Positions 46,099-57,300 of a stretch of DNA of 64,000 nucleotides are shown here, piece by piece. The stretch covers positions 62,001-126,000 of the forward strand of contig CALMZQ010000003.1 in the NCBI GenBank assembly GCA_937870915.1, given 5' to 3'. A model generated the notes under the pieces. That model was not told where the DNA came from, did no database searches, and saw nothing but the letters and a program-made list of their open reading frames with translations. The stretch's first letter is position 1; every line of letters begins with the position of its first letter. Source of the stretch: an uncultured Ignavibacteria bacterium. GTDB lineage: Bacteria > Bacteroidota > Ignavibacteria > Kapaibacteriales > Kapaibacteriaceae. The translations under genes were made by a program, and so were the position numbers.

Positions 46099-47463
46099 AT
46101 GAAGATACGCACCGTCTATCGCTGTTCATCCTGCGGACATGTTGCTCCGAAATGGCTTGGACGTTGTCCAGCTTGTGGAACATGGGAATCCATGATCGAA
46201 GAGGTTGACGCACAAACGTCGAAGGGCAAGAGTAGGTCACAGCGAACATCTACTAACCTTGTAGCAGGGGCTGCTACGCTCCTTGCCAACGTGATGGCAG
46301 ACCAAGCTCCTCGCATTCATACAGGTATGGATGAGTTGGATCGAGTACTTGGCGGTGGGCTTGTGCCTGGCAGTATGGTGTTGGTAGGGGGCGATCCTGG
46401 CATGGGTAAGAGCACACTCATGCTGCAGCTTGCTGCCTTTGCGGGATCTCAGACACCTGATAGGGCATGTTTGTACGTAACAGGCGAAGAAAGCCTACAC
46501 CAAATCAAGCAGCGTGCTGAACGGCTCGGTGTAAAGAGCGAGGGAATCATCGTTGCTTCGGAGACGAATGTTGAGCGGATTGTTGCATTGATCGATCAAA
46601 CAACGCCATCGCTTGTGGTGGTGGACTCTGTGCAAACGATCACAACCGATTTGATGGAATCATCAGCCGGAAGTGTTGCTCAGGTTCGTGAGTGTACGTC
46701 GCTACTCACAAGGGTTGCCAAACGCAGCGGAATACCGATCATCATCATTGGTCACGTTACTAAGGATGGACTCATAGCCGGACCGAAGGTACTGGAGCAC
46801 ATGGTAGATGCCGTGCTGCAATTCGAGGGAGAGGGCACGTATTCATATCGTGTTTTGCGGGCATTGAAGAATCGGTATGGATCTACCAATGAGATTGGAG
46901 TGTTTGACATGACCTCCGGCGGACTCCGTGAGGTTCACAATCCAAGCGAGGTGTTGTTGTCCAACCGTAGCATGGATGAGCCAGGTACAGCTGTTGTAGC
47001 TGTTATGGAAGGCACTCGACCGTTGTTGGTTGAAGTGCAGGCGTTGGTTTCACCAACCGGATATAGTGTACCGCAGAGGGTGAGTACCGGATATGACGCC
47101 AAACGGCTCCAGATGATTCTGGCAGTTCTTGAGAAGCGAGGGGGCGTTCAGGTTCGTCAGAGTGACGTGTTCGTCAATGTGGCCGGGGGAATAGCCGTAC
47201 AGGACCCTGCAATTGACCTAGGAGTGGCTATGGCCATTGCTTCCAGCGTAACGGATAAGGCCATTCCAGCCGGTGTGGCGTTTGTTGGAGAGTTAGGTTT
47301 AACTGGTGAAGTGCGCAGAGTAGCGTATCTTGACCAGCGCGTTGGGGAAGCGGTACGGCTGGGGCTGAATGTTGTGTACGCTCCGAAGTCGGCAGAAGCC
47401 CCCTCTAAGAACATTGTTGCTGTTGAGCGGCTTTCAAATGTGCTTAGCGTTCTTTTTAAGTAG
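46099..47463 (+). CDS. radA: DNA repair protein RadA
   Basis: The 454-aa protein starts at 46099 (AAAAGAG upstream). The zinc finger is C9, C12, C23, C26 in YRCSSCGHVAPKW and RCPACGTW. Walker A is GGDPGMGKST near residue 96, and the RadA signature KNRYG occurs in ALKNRYGSTNEIGVF. The C-terminal ~170 residues are a Lon-like domain. It processes branched recombination intermediates. The sigma factor gene follows by 14 nt. Confidence 0.96.
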   Translation: MKIRTVYRCSSCGHVAPKWLGRCPACGTWESMIEEVDAQTSKGKSRSQRTSTNLVAGAATLLANVMADQAPRIHTGMDELDRVLGGGLVPGSMVLVGGDPGMGKSTLMLQLAAFAGSQTPDRACLYVTGEESLHQIKQRAERLGVKSEGIIVASETNVERIVALIDQTTPSLVVVDSVQTITTDLMESSAGSVAQVRECTSLLTRVAKRSGIPIIIIGHVTKDGLIAGPKVLEHMVDAVLQFEGEGTYSYRVLRALKNRYGSTNEIGVFDMTSGGLREVHNPSEVLLSNRSMDEPGTAVVAVMEGTRPLLVEVQALVSPTGYSVPQRVSTGYDAKRLQMILAVLEKRGGVQVRQSDVFVNVAGGIAVQDPAIDLGVAMAIASSVTDKAIPAGVAFVGELGLTGEVRRVAYLDQRVGEAVRLGLNVVYAPKSAEAPSKNIVAVERLSNVLSVLFK

Positions 47464-47477
47464 GGTTAGGAACATTC

Positions 47478-48116
47478 ATGGCTCGAGCTAGTCTAAAGAC
47501 GGAATCAGTGCAAGTAGCCCGAAATAGCGCTTCTGACGAAGATCTCTTGCGATGGTTCCTAGAAGGTGACGAGGCAGCATTTGTTGCCTTGATGCGCCGG
47601 TATAAGGAGCCTATCACAACGTATACGTATCGATTCCTTGGTAACTATGACGATGCAGTAGACGTTGCTCAAGAAACCTTTGTCCGTTTGTATAGGTTTG
47701 GACATTCGTTTGTAGGCGAGGTGAAGTTCTCTACGTGGCTATACACGATAGCATCAAATCTCGCGCGGACGGAACTTAAACGGTATAGGCGTCGTAATGG
47801 AGTTAGCCTTAGTGAGGCCTTCAGCATCGGGGACGATGAATCATCGTGGGAAATCCCGGATGAAACATATTTACCCGATGAATTGGTCGATAGTACGCGA
47901 ATCGCTCAAGACGTTCAAAAGGCACTCTTGAGTATCTCGCCATCTTATCGAGAAATGGTCGTGTTGCGTGATGTGCAACAACTGACGTACGAGGAGATCG
48001 CAGTGATTACCAACACTGAGATGGGGACGGTAAAGAGTCGGATAAATCGGGGTCGTGCGCAGCTGCAAGTGTTGTTGCGCAGTCTATACAACGAAGTATT
48101 TCCTTCTCAGGAATAG
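47478..48116 (+). CDS. ECF RNA polymerase sigma factor
   Basis: The 212-aa protein has sigma region 2 (YRFLGNYDDAVDVAQETFVRLYRFG) and region 4 (VVLRDVQQLTYEEIAVITNT, then GTVKSRINRGRAQL), the size and layout of extracytoplasmic-function factors. AGGA lies upstream. The next gene, a small membrane protein starting 2 nt after the stop, could be its regulator. Confidence 0.92.
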   Translation: MARASLKTESVQVARNSASDEDLLRWFLEGDEAAFVALMRRYKEPITTYTYRFLGNYDDAVDVAQETFVRLYRFGHSFVGEVKFSTWLYTIASNLARTELKRYRRRNGVSLSEAFSIGDDESSWEIPDETYLPDELVDSTRIAQDVQKALLSISPSYREMVVLRDVQQLTYEEIAVITNTEMGTVKSRINRGRAQLQVLLRSLYNEVFPSQE

Positions 48117-48118
48117 TA

Positions 48119-48529
48119 ATGTCCACGCTTCCGCCCATCAATCCGCCCGAAGACTTTGAAAGCACTGTGCTTCTGCGGTCCCTCCTCACCTCGTTGCCGT
48201 CGATATCTCCTCCCGATACATTCGAGACACAAGTTTTACGGTCAGCTCAGCGTCCCAGATGGACAATCAAAATCGTTGCGGCCGTAGCAGGCACAATATT
48301 GGTGGTCTCCAGCTTCTACATCTTGAACAACGAACCCAAGCTCGTAGTAGTGAAACCAAGTGCATCTGTGGACGCACCACAATCGGTTGATCTGTACAAT
48401 CTTGCTCCCGTTGCTGTAATGCAGGATACTCGTTACAAGGATCTGCCACCTGCTGTGATCCACAGACTCGCTGCAAAGATCAAGGCAAAACCGAATATGC
48501 GTGCACCATATGGTGTAGCTGGGTATTGA
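48119..48529 (+). CDS. Small single-span membrane protein, candidate anti-sigma factor
   Basis: The 136-aa protein has a short cytoplasmic N-terminus (residues 1-48, with two similar PPxxFE/TxVL segments: PPEDFESTVLLRS and PPDTFETQVLRSA), one helix (IVAAVAGTILVVSSFYIL) and a periplasmic tail. It lacks the zinc-binding HxxxCxxC motif of many anti-sigma factors. The tight spacing to the sigma gene makes an anti-sigma role plausible but unproven. Confidence 0.5.
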   Translation: MSTLPPINPPEDFESTVLLRSLLTSLPSISPPDTFETQVLRSAQRPRWTIKIVAAVAGTILVVSSFYILNNEPKLVVVKPSASVDAPQSVDLYNLAPVAVMQDTRYKDLPPAVIHRLAAKIKAKPNMRAPYGVAGY

Positions 48530-48544
48530 GCCCTTGGGATGTCG

Positions 48545-48552
48545 TATCTTGC
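48545..48552 (+). promoter_or_regulatory. TATCTTGC -7-like box
   Basis: Close to TAnnTTTG, 25 nt before the ATG at 48578; no better candidate is seen in the 48-nt gap. Confidence 0.3.
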
Positions 48553-48577
48553 ATATTAGCACAGAGATACAGACTCC

Positions 48578-49777
48578 ATGTTTGAAAAGGAACTTGACCG
48601 TGTCCGCAAACAGCTGAAACAACAGCTCGACACGCGTCAGCCCAGCATCCCCCTCTCGGCCATTATGGCCAATGAGAACGTTCATCCCGCCTACCGCGCG
48701 TATTTCCGTGCGGAAGCCGAGTGGTGGCTCCATGAAGAGAGGGCAATCCGTTCGTCCAATCCGCGATTCGACACCGCGAATGAGGCGCTTCGAGCCCTAT
48801 TTCCTAAGCTCGATGAACTCTATATAAAGTCTGCGCGGTTCGACCATGAAGAACTCACGGCCGCCATAGATGCTGCTGTGAAGACTCGCCTGAACTTTCT
48901 TGTCAGACCTCGCACTACACTCAAGTGGTTTGTGTTTCGAGGGGAGCCCACCAAGCCCCTTTACGAGATCCTTCTCCGACTGAACTTTCTAACCGACAAC
49001 ACCTATTTGCTTGACGGGATCCGTCAGTGGGCCAAGTCACGGCCAACGGAATCCTCGGCAAATGAGATCCTCAGCGTGGTAGAATTTGAGCGGATCGTAG
49101 AAAAAGTAGACAACGACGCCATCCTCGACCTCTCACAGGACGAGTTTGTGCGCCTGCTTGATGGCATCTATGCCTTTTTTGCTGAAGCAGACCCAGACCT
49201 TCCTCCGGAATCAGTACCCACCGAGGCCGTTATTATCTTTCTCGACGATAAGGGGGCTGTACCGATCTCACAAGCTCTGGAGCGCCTTCTCTACCGCGAA
49301 GAACTTCGTACACTTACCAGACTCAAATTCTTCGATGTAATCGATACGGTCATCGCCCATATTGAAACAACACCGCCGGCCGATACACAGCTGGAGTCAG
49401 TACACGACGTTGTATCCGAGCCCGAGTCGGTGCCGGACCAAGCTCCCGAGCCAGAATCTATGACAGCGTTCGAACCAGAACTCGAGCCAGCGCTCGAACC
49501 AGAGCTCGAACCAGCGCAGGATGTAGTGTCCGTGGAGCAAGTACGGGGCGAGCGCTTCCGTTCAATGCTCGATACAAGTACGAGAGATCGAGTAATTCGG
49601 AAGGTGTTTAATAAGGATATGGACGCATTTGACGCCGTGGTGTCCGATGTGTTGAGTTCGAGTCAGTGGAAAGAAGCCGCCGGCGTTTTAGATCGATTTT
49701 TTGCCCGTCAGGGAGTGGCGCCGGACAGTACGGCAGCCATGGAATTTGCCCAGGCCCTGCACAGGAGTTTCGTATGA
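48578..49777 (+). CDS. Hypothetical protein with EPE repeat region, coupled to obgE
   Basis: The 399-aa protein has no signal peptide. Residues ~1-270 are alpha-helical (FEKELDRVRKQLKQQLD; AYFRAEAEWWLHEERAI). Residues ~285-315 are an acidic Pro/Glu-rich linker (FEPELEPALEPELEPA). The last ~70 residues (RDRVIRKVFNKDMDAFDAVV, SQWKEAAGVLDRFF) form a helical domain. It overlaps obgE by 4 nt (ATGA) with a Shine-Dalgarno inside it, so the two are co-translated. No family is recognised. Confidence 0.65.
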   Translation: MFEKELDRVRKQLKQQLDTRQPSIPLSAIMANENVHPAYRAYFRAEAEWWLHEERAIRSSNPRFDTANEALRALFPKLDELYIKSARFDHEELTAAIDAAVKTRLNFLVRPRTTLKWFVFRGEPTKPLYEILLRLNFLTDNTYLLDGIRQWAKSRPTESSANEILSVVEFERIVEKVDNDAILDLSQDEFVRLLDGIYAFFAEADPDLPPESVPTEAVIIFLDDKGAVPISQALERLLYREELRTLTRLKFFDVIDTVIAHIETTPPADTQLESVHDVVSEPESVPDQAPEPESMTAFEPELEPALEPELEPAQDVVSVEQVRGERFRSMLDTSTRDRVIRKVFNKDMDAFDAVVSDVLSSSQWKEAAGVLDRFFARQGVAPDSTAAMEFAQALHRSFV

Positions 49778-50799
49778 ACTTTATCGATACCGCTTGGATC
49801 AACGTAAAAGCCGGAGACGGCGGACCAGGCCACATTTCCTTCCGCCGAGAAAAATACGTCCCCAAGGGCGGTCCGGATGGTGGCAACGGTGGCAAGGGCG
49901 GATCCATCATCATCGAGGCTGACCGTCAGCTTGGTACCCTGCTCGACTTTACCTACCGCAGGCACTATAAGGCCGTAAGTGGTGCCCGGGGTGGTCAGAG
50001 CAATTGTACCGGCAAGAGTGGAGACGATGTGATCATTCGTGTCCCGGTAGGAACCGTCATTCGGGACAAGGTGACCAAGGAGCAGATTGCAGATCTGACC
50101 CAACAAGGTCAGCGCGTTACCGTGGCACATGGAGGCATGGGCGGAAGAGGTAACTCTGAGTTTGTAACCTCTATCAACCAGGCGCCCCGTATGTCTGATC
50201 CCGGCACTCCGGGTGAGGAGCGGGACATCGAGTTTGAGTTGAAGATCTTGGCAGATGTTGGACTCGTAGGATTCCCAAACGCCGGAAAAAGCACGCTGAT
50301 CGCAACAATCTCAGCCGCTCGGCCGAAAATCGCCGACTATCCATTCACAACCCTGGTGCCAAACCTCGGCTTAGTACGGGCCGGTGAATATCGAAGCTTT
50401 ACTGTAGCAGACATCCCAGGACTCATTGAGGGGGCTCATGAGGGTAAGGGGCTAGGAATTCAGTTCCTCAGACATATTGAGCGGACAGCTGTTCTGCTCT
50501 TCATGATCGATATCATGTCTGAGGACCCGGAAAAAGACCTGAAAACCCTCCGCAACGAATTAGGGCAATATTCAGCTTCTCTATTGAAGAAACCCTGGCT
50601 CGTACGTCTGACCAAGGCCGATACCCTAACACCTGAGGAACTAACCGTAGTGGCCAAGAGCAAGTTTGTGAAGAAGCACTCTGCCAAGATCATTTCATCG
50701 GTAGCTCATGACGGCATGACCGAACTCGTTGAGGACCTTTGGAAATACGTTCAGGATATGAGAAACTCCCAGGAATTTGGCACGGGGCTTGTGGAATAG
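49774..50799 (+). CDS. obgE: Obg family GTPase
   Basis: The 341-aa protein is set to start at 49774 by CAGGAGTTTCGT just upstream (MNFIDTAWINVKAGDGG). Residues ~1-158 are the glycine-rich Obg fold; the G domain has G1 GFPNAGKST, G3 DIPGLIEGAHEGKGLG and G4 TKAD. It stops soon after the G domain, lacking the OCT extension. It acts in ribosome assembly and stress control. Confidence 0.96.
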   Translation: MNFIDTAWINVKAGDGGPGHISFRREKYVPKGGPDGGNGGKGGSIIIEADRQLGTLLDFTYRRHYKAVSGARGGQSNCTGKSGDDVIIRVPVGTVIRDKVTKEQIADLTQQGQRVTVAHGGMGGRGNSEFVTSINQAPRMSDPGTPGEERDIEFELKILADVGLVGFPNAGKSTLIATISAARPKIADYPFTTLVPNLGLVRAGEYRSFTVADIPGLIEGAHEGKGLGIQFLRHIERTAVLLFMIDIMSEDPEKDLKTLRNELGQYSASLLKKPWLVRLTKADTLTPEELTVVAKSKFVKKHSAKIISSVAHDGMTELVEDLWKYVQDMRNSQEFGTGLVE

Positions 50800-51301
50800 C
50801 TCCTGCCATCAAGGTGGGCTGGGTTTCGGGGGGTATCCCACCGTTATCTGGTTCAATGTCCTTGGCGGTGTGGAATCCGTTCCACAGGTTTGTCTACGTA
50901 CAACCACGTAGCGGCGTGTCAAATCAAAGCTGAATGAAGAGAATGACCCAGGCGACGCAGTACATATTCGCGAAAAACGCTAGCCCCATGGCATATAACA
51001 TGCTTTGTGGCAAAGTCATGTTTGGTGGAACCGCTCCGTCAAGCTATTTTCGCGACGATGTACACGCCTCTGGCAACGGGGGTGTTGTGCGCCGTGCCGT
51101 TTCAATCCAACGGTTCGGAAGGACATTATGACTCAACGCGACAAAGGGGCCGGGGGAATCGTGACCCGTCCAATTGCACAATCTGAAAAAACAAGGCGCC
51201 ACAGGCGCCAATTGGTGTTTGTGAATGGGGAACAGACAACGTCAACTATGAAGAATAACAGTAAGAGTAACAGTATTTCAAAGTCTCATTTGGAGGATCG
51301 T
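50800..51301 (+). promoter_or_regulatory. ~500-nt leader region of the giant adhesin
   Basis: No convincing gene fills this gap. Visible structures are a GGTGGG/CCCACC hairpin (50813-50842), a TATTTTCG -7-like box (51045-51052) and a GGCGCC-ACA-GGCGCC hairpin (51195-51209). ATG 51058, 5 nt after the box, opens a 42-codon frame (51058-51186) that is not recognisable and may be a leader peptide or chance. A transcript from 51045 would have a ~245-nt untranslated leader before ATG 51302. No riboswitch class is recognised. Confidence 0.4.
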
Positions 51302-54300
51302 ATGAATCGATTCGATTCCGCGTTCTCTTCGCGACAACGGAGTGTGGGGCGTTGGCTCCAGGCTCTGTTGTTGACGGTCATTACGACCGCCGGGTTGCTA
51401 TCTAGCATCTCGGTGAAGGCGCAAACCGTTGATCTGTTGGCCAGTCCGGGTCCTAACCCGGTCTGTGCAGGACAGAACACAACACTTCGGGCTACCCTTA
51501 CAGCACCCGGTATCAATATCGGATATGCTGTAAACGGTGCAATGCCCGCCTACGCGTTCGCCGCACCTGGCGGAGGCGTGGTTAACTTGGCATTGGACGA
51601 CGACGAGGTTTCTGCTGAGCAGAACGTTGCCGGCCAATTCCGTTATCATGGACGCCTGATCGACCTAGCAGTTGACGGTTTCTATGTAGGATCGAATGGA
51701 TTCATCACGTTCCGCAATGACCCGCTAGCAGTTCAAATCGCTCCTCGCGATCTTGGTGCTCCGGGCGCAGGCCAGACATATGATGCTATCTATCTAGCAA
51801 ATACAGACCTCTCGCCACAGGTTGGCGGACAGATCTGGTATGAACTTGTAGGTACAACGCTGATCGTCACGTTTGATGACGTTCCGTTCTTCTATCCAAA
51901 CCCACCGGGACCGATCCCACCGGGTATGCCAAATCCGGCTACTGTTTCTGTTCAGCTTGTTCTTCACCTTGAAGGTGACGCTAACGCTGGTCAGATCGAC
52001 ATATTCGTTCAGCAGATCGACGACAACCTTCTGAACGTTCAAGCAGCTCAAGACCAACACTCGATCGGTCTGCTTTCGCTTTGCCAACCTCCGGCAGCAA
52101 CAGTTGGTCAGAACCAACGCATTGGCGGCCCTTATGCTAATGAAGTGTATTCATGGGTCCCAGCTGCTCCTGCACTTGACGGTACACAGACAGCATTCTT
52201 CCGTTGCCCAACGCCAAACGTTCCGTGCGCAGGTGTTGGTGGAACTGGACTAGGAACAACTGTGAACGCAGGTCCTACATGGGATCGCGTAACGGCAACT
52301 CCGGCCGCAACTGTCAATCAAACATGGTACTATTATGGTATCACCACGCTTAACAACTGTACTACGGTCCAAACGGCTGATTATGCAGTTGTTGCAAATG
52401 CTCAACCAGTAGCGATCGCATCGATAACTGGAACACAGGACATTTGCCAAGGCGCTACTGTACAATATGTAGCGGTCCCATCGATCGCTGGATCAACCCT
52501 TGCTTGGTCAACAACGGCTCCTGGAACAACGATTATCCTTTCTGGCGCTCAGAACCAGATCGCCGATATCCAATTCCCTGCCGGTGGATCAAACGCTGGT
52601 ACGTTCTATAACATCCAGATCACGGAAACTGGTCCGGCACCAACAAACTGCCAAGCGATCAGTACGTTCGTTAACCGTGTACGCATCTATTCAACACCTG
52701 TTGGACCACTCACAGTTGCACCTGGTGCTATCTGCGCGGTTGTAGCAGGCTCGAATAACGTTACCTACACGGCACCAGCAGGATACGGTCTCTATACATG
52801 GTCGTTCGTTACGAACACTGTTGGAGCAACATTCCCTGTTGGCAACACAAACACGAAGGTTGTATCTGTTACCAACCTGCCGGTTCAGCCGACTGCACCA
52901 GCAACAGTTACGGTCCAGCTCATTCCTTCCAATGGTCCTGGCCCAGGCTTTAACCTTTGTGTAGGCCCAACGCTACAGACATCTTTCACAGTTAATCCGC
53001 TTCCGCCGACAAACGCGGTTGTAGGTTCTGTGCCAAGTGTCTGTGCTGGTACGAATATGACATACACGATTACGAACAACGGCGGAACAGGCCTTGTTGG
53101 TATCGCAGGTAATACATATACGTACACAGCCTCTGGTCTTCCATTCGCTTATACGGGCGCTTCCGCCGGATATCCAAACGGAACACCACTTGCAGCAAAC
53201 GTTGTAGCTAATCAGTCGCGCCAACTCAACTGGACTGCAGCCGGTACAGGAACAATGACTGTTCTTGAGACTACTGCAAGCGGTTGCACACGCACCTACA
53301 GCACAACAACAACGGTATTCCCGCTTCCAACTCCAGCAATTGTTGGTGCAAATACGCCTTGCCAATTCGTTGCTTCAACGGTTGGTAATCCGTCGTATCA
53401 ATCAGCTCCAACACCACAACAATACTCGTACACACTCAACACACCGAATCCTGCAAACGGATATCGTTGGGTTGTAACAAACGGTAATATTGTTGCAGTA
53501 ACTGGTGGAACCCCAACAAATGCACTTCCAAACACTGCAACTGCCCCAGGTGGTGCGGTACTTGGCGGAACATTCAATACGGGCATTACGGTAATCACGG
53601 TTCAGTGGCCAACAGTTGGCGCTGGTAGTGTTACTGTAGTCGAAAACACAGTCAACGGTTGCCAAGCTCTTTCGACACTCAACGTAACGGTAACGGCTAC
53701 TCCAACAGCTGCAAGCTTTGGTGTAACCGGCAGTATCACCCCTTGCGCCGCTCCTGGCCCGGGTAACGTTGTAGCGTATTCAACAATTGGTGGTCCTGGT
53801 ACACACACAATCACAGTTGTTGGCGGAACGATCACAGCAGTAACGGCTCCGTTTGTTATCGGTACACCAACACAGGCAACTGGTGTTGGCCCAGTAGCAA
53901 ATGCCTTCACGGTAACGTGGGGTGGTGCTGGTACTGGAACAATCTCTGATGAATACACGGACGTTGGTTGTGCTGCTGTAGAAACCTACACGGTAACGAT
54001 CAACCCGAACCCAACGTTCAGCATTGGAGCTCCGGCACCAACGCTCTGCGGTAATCAAGCTCACACATTCTCAACATTGGCTCTTGTCAATGGTGGTGGT
54101 GCTCCTACCTACTTGTGGGCAGAAGCATCTGATGTAGACGGTATTGGTACTCTTGGTGTTAACGGTAACTCAACGATGATCGTTACGTTCACCAATCCAC
54201 CAGCCGCAACATCTACGTATTCATTGACGCTTACAGTAACGAACACAACAACTGGTTGTGCCGCTACGGTAACTACGCCATTTACGATCCACCAAGTGCC

Positions 54301-57300
54301 AGCCACTCCGGTGATCACAGCTGTCCCAACGTCGTGTGCAGCTTCCCCGCAGAACCTGGTTTCTACGCAGAACTACACGATCACAACGGCACAAGCAGGT
54401 AGCCTTGCAGTTAACGTTACCGGCGCTCCTGTTGGTACTGTTGTAACCGGTAGCCCGTTTGTTCAGCCAGCAGGTGCCGTAGCCCGCACTATCACATGGG
54501 GTCAACTGCCGCAAAACGCAGCACTTGTACCACAGAGTGTGGTTGTTACGATCAACGCTCAGCTCACATCAGCCGCCGGCTGCGTAAGCTTGGTTGGTAC
54601 AAGCAACACAACGCTGTATGCACGTCCTGCACCAGCGCCTATCACGTTCAATCCAGTCCTTCCATTCTGTGTTAACACACCAGTACCGATCAACGTAGCC
54701 GTTGCAACAAACGGTGGTCTTGGTCAGCCAGGTGTTAACTACACATGGAGTGCCGCTGGTGTTACGCTTAACGCCCCTGGTGCTGCTCCAGATCTTGCTC
54801 GTCAAATCACCAACCTTGGTGGTGCCGGTGCAAAGTCGATCACAGTAACAGGAACGGACGCTATCTCTGGTTGCGCAACGGCAACAGTTACGAACTTCGT
54901 CGTTGATCCAGTTCCAACTCCATCGATCGTTCTTAACGTTCCTGCGGTTGGTCTGAATCCAAACACGGTCTGTCAGAATCTGACCGATCCTGTGGGCGTT
55001 TCGCACGCTGGACCATTCACGTATACATATGAGTACGCTACTCCGCAAGTTCTTGGAAACACGTACTCGTGGCAGGTGTCGAATGGTTATATCATCGCGT
55101 ACTCAACAAACAACGGTGGTTCGTACACGACGATCCCTGGTCTTGTTGCTCCGGTAGCAAGCCAGCTCCTCCCAGGTACGCTGAATGCTTCACGTGTACG
55201 CGTGGTATTCTATGGTGCTTCACCTGCTAAGATCAAGGTCACGGAAGTGCACCCTGGTGGTTGCGGTGCAACAACACCTGACTACAACGTAACGCTGAAC
55301 GTAATCCCAACGCAGTATGCACTTGGTGTAACACCACAGAACATCTGTAACACAGGCGCCCAAACGGCTCCACTTACCCTTGCGAACTCACAAGTTGGTT
55401 ACTCATACCAAGTACAGCGTTCTACGAACGGTGGCGGTACATGGGCTAACGCAACTGTAGCTGCGCAAAACGGTACCGGTGCTGCTTTGAACTTCGTTGT
55501 TCCAACGGCAGATCTTGCCTTCACAACGATTGCTCCTGCTCCAACGGTATATCTATTCCGCGTAGTGGCATCGAACCTTGCCCCGGTCTGCGGTCCATAT
55601 ATCGTATCAACAGGCGATGCAACGGTTAATGTTCACCAGAACCCGAATGCAGCACTTGCAGTAACGATCACTCCAACGCCTGTGTGCTTTGGTGACCTCG
55701 TGAATGTTACGGTTGCCGGTTCGGAAACATGGGTAACGTACGCACTTGAGCGTGCTCAGATCCGCGACAACTCAACAGGTGCAGCAATTGCGCCGGTATG
55801 GGCTGCAACGGGTATCTCAGCAATCGGTAATGGCGGAAATCTCCTCCTTGCTGATAACACAAACCCAACAGGTGGATATCCACTCCTTGCTAACCCGAAC
55901 TACCAGTATCGTGTTATCGCTACGTCGAACACAGCTCCACCTGCTTGCCAAGTAACGCTTACGGCCCAGCCAACTGCTACGGTCTTTGCGCTTCCACTTG
56001 TTCAAGCAAACAGCTTCACACCAAATCCGGTGTGTTGGGAACAGCCGGTGATCTTCACCCAAGCTGGTTCGCAAGACGGCGTAACATATGAGATCCTTCG
56101 CAACGGTGTTTCGATGGTTCCAGCCATTACCTTCAACGGTACTGGTGCAGCTATCGGATCCATTTCGATCCCGGCTCTCAGCGTACTTCCAACGAATCCA
56201 GCAGCTCCAACGATCGTGAACTTCACTGTACGCGCTCAACTGCGTACAGGTGTTGCTCCTTACAATCGTCCAATCCCAGTTTCAGCTTGCCCAGTGGTTT
56301 CGCCAGTTACAGCCGTAACTGTTAATCCTAAGCCAGTTGCAACATTCTCTGGTTCGAACCCAGTTTGTGGTCCATCAGTAGGAACGTACACTGCAGCTGC
56401 AGGTGCATTCCCTGCCACATATGACTGGCAGATCCTCGGTACAGTAGACGGTGCTCCAAACAATGCTCCAACTGGTACAACGCCGCTTTCAGCGAATGCT
56501 GTTCCAATGGCATGGGGTACGGTAAATCCATTCGTAACGAACTGGGGTACACACCTTCTTTCGTGCAATGGAACGTACAATCCGCTCCCAGTTTGGGTTC
56601 GCATGATCGAAACAAACATCTTCGGTTGCCCAGATACATCGATCGTAACAGTAACAGTGAACCCAACGGTTTCTGATGCTGCGATCAGCGGTCCAACTAC
56701 TGCATGTATCTATGGCGGATTCGAAGAGCACCTCACAACATATACGGTAGCACGTGCCGGAGCCTGCGTATTCCCAGCGAATACCAGCTTCCTCTGGACA
56801 ATGCCTACCGGTCCTGTTGTTGGTGTTATCCGCAGTGGTCAAAACACATCAACGATCGTTGCTGAATGGCACGCTACAGGCGGCACGAACATCGGTCAGA
56901 TCCAACTTGCAATCACACTTCCACCATCACATGGTGGTTGCGTAACAAACCTCACGTACAACGTGACGGTTTATCCACAACCACAGCCAGTGATCACCGG
57001 TCCAACACAAGTCTGCCAGAATTCAACTGGTTCACCTGTATCGACCTCGATCTACACGGCTACACTCTTCGTGGGTGATACATATAAGTGGGATGTTGTT
57101 GGCGGAACGATCACAACACCAGGTGGTGCTACAGGCACAGGTGTTGTTGGAAATCCATCAACGATCACCGGTGTAAATGGCAATAGCATCACGGTAACTT
57201 GGGGTACAACTCCTAATCCGAATGCAACGGTCACGCTCACACAAACAAGTGTTGTTGGTTGCATCAACCGTACTACACTCAACGTCAACGTTAATCCAAC

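Noticed and set aside
50934-51131. 65-residue frame before the adhesin
   Set aside because: It has no recognisable family and no ribosome-binding site, and overlaps the putative promoter box at 51045.
51005-51301. N-terminal extension of the giant adhesin from 51005, 51128 or 51248
   Set aside because: ATG 51302 has the strong GGAGG site and a signal peptide directly after; extensions are charged and would bury the signal peptide.
50800-51301. c-di-GMP riboswitch, RNase P RNA, tmRNA or SRP RNA
   Set aside because: None of the conserved core sequences I know for these RNAs was found; hairpins alone are not enough.
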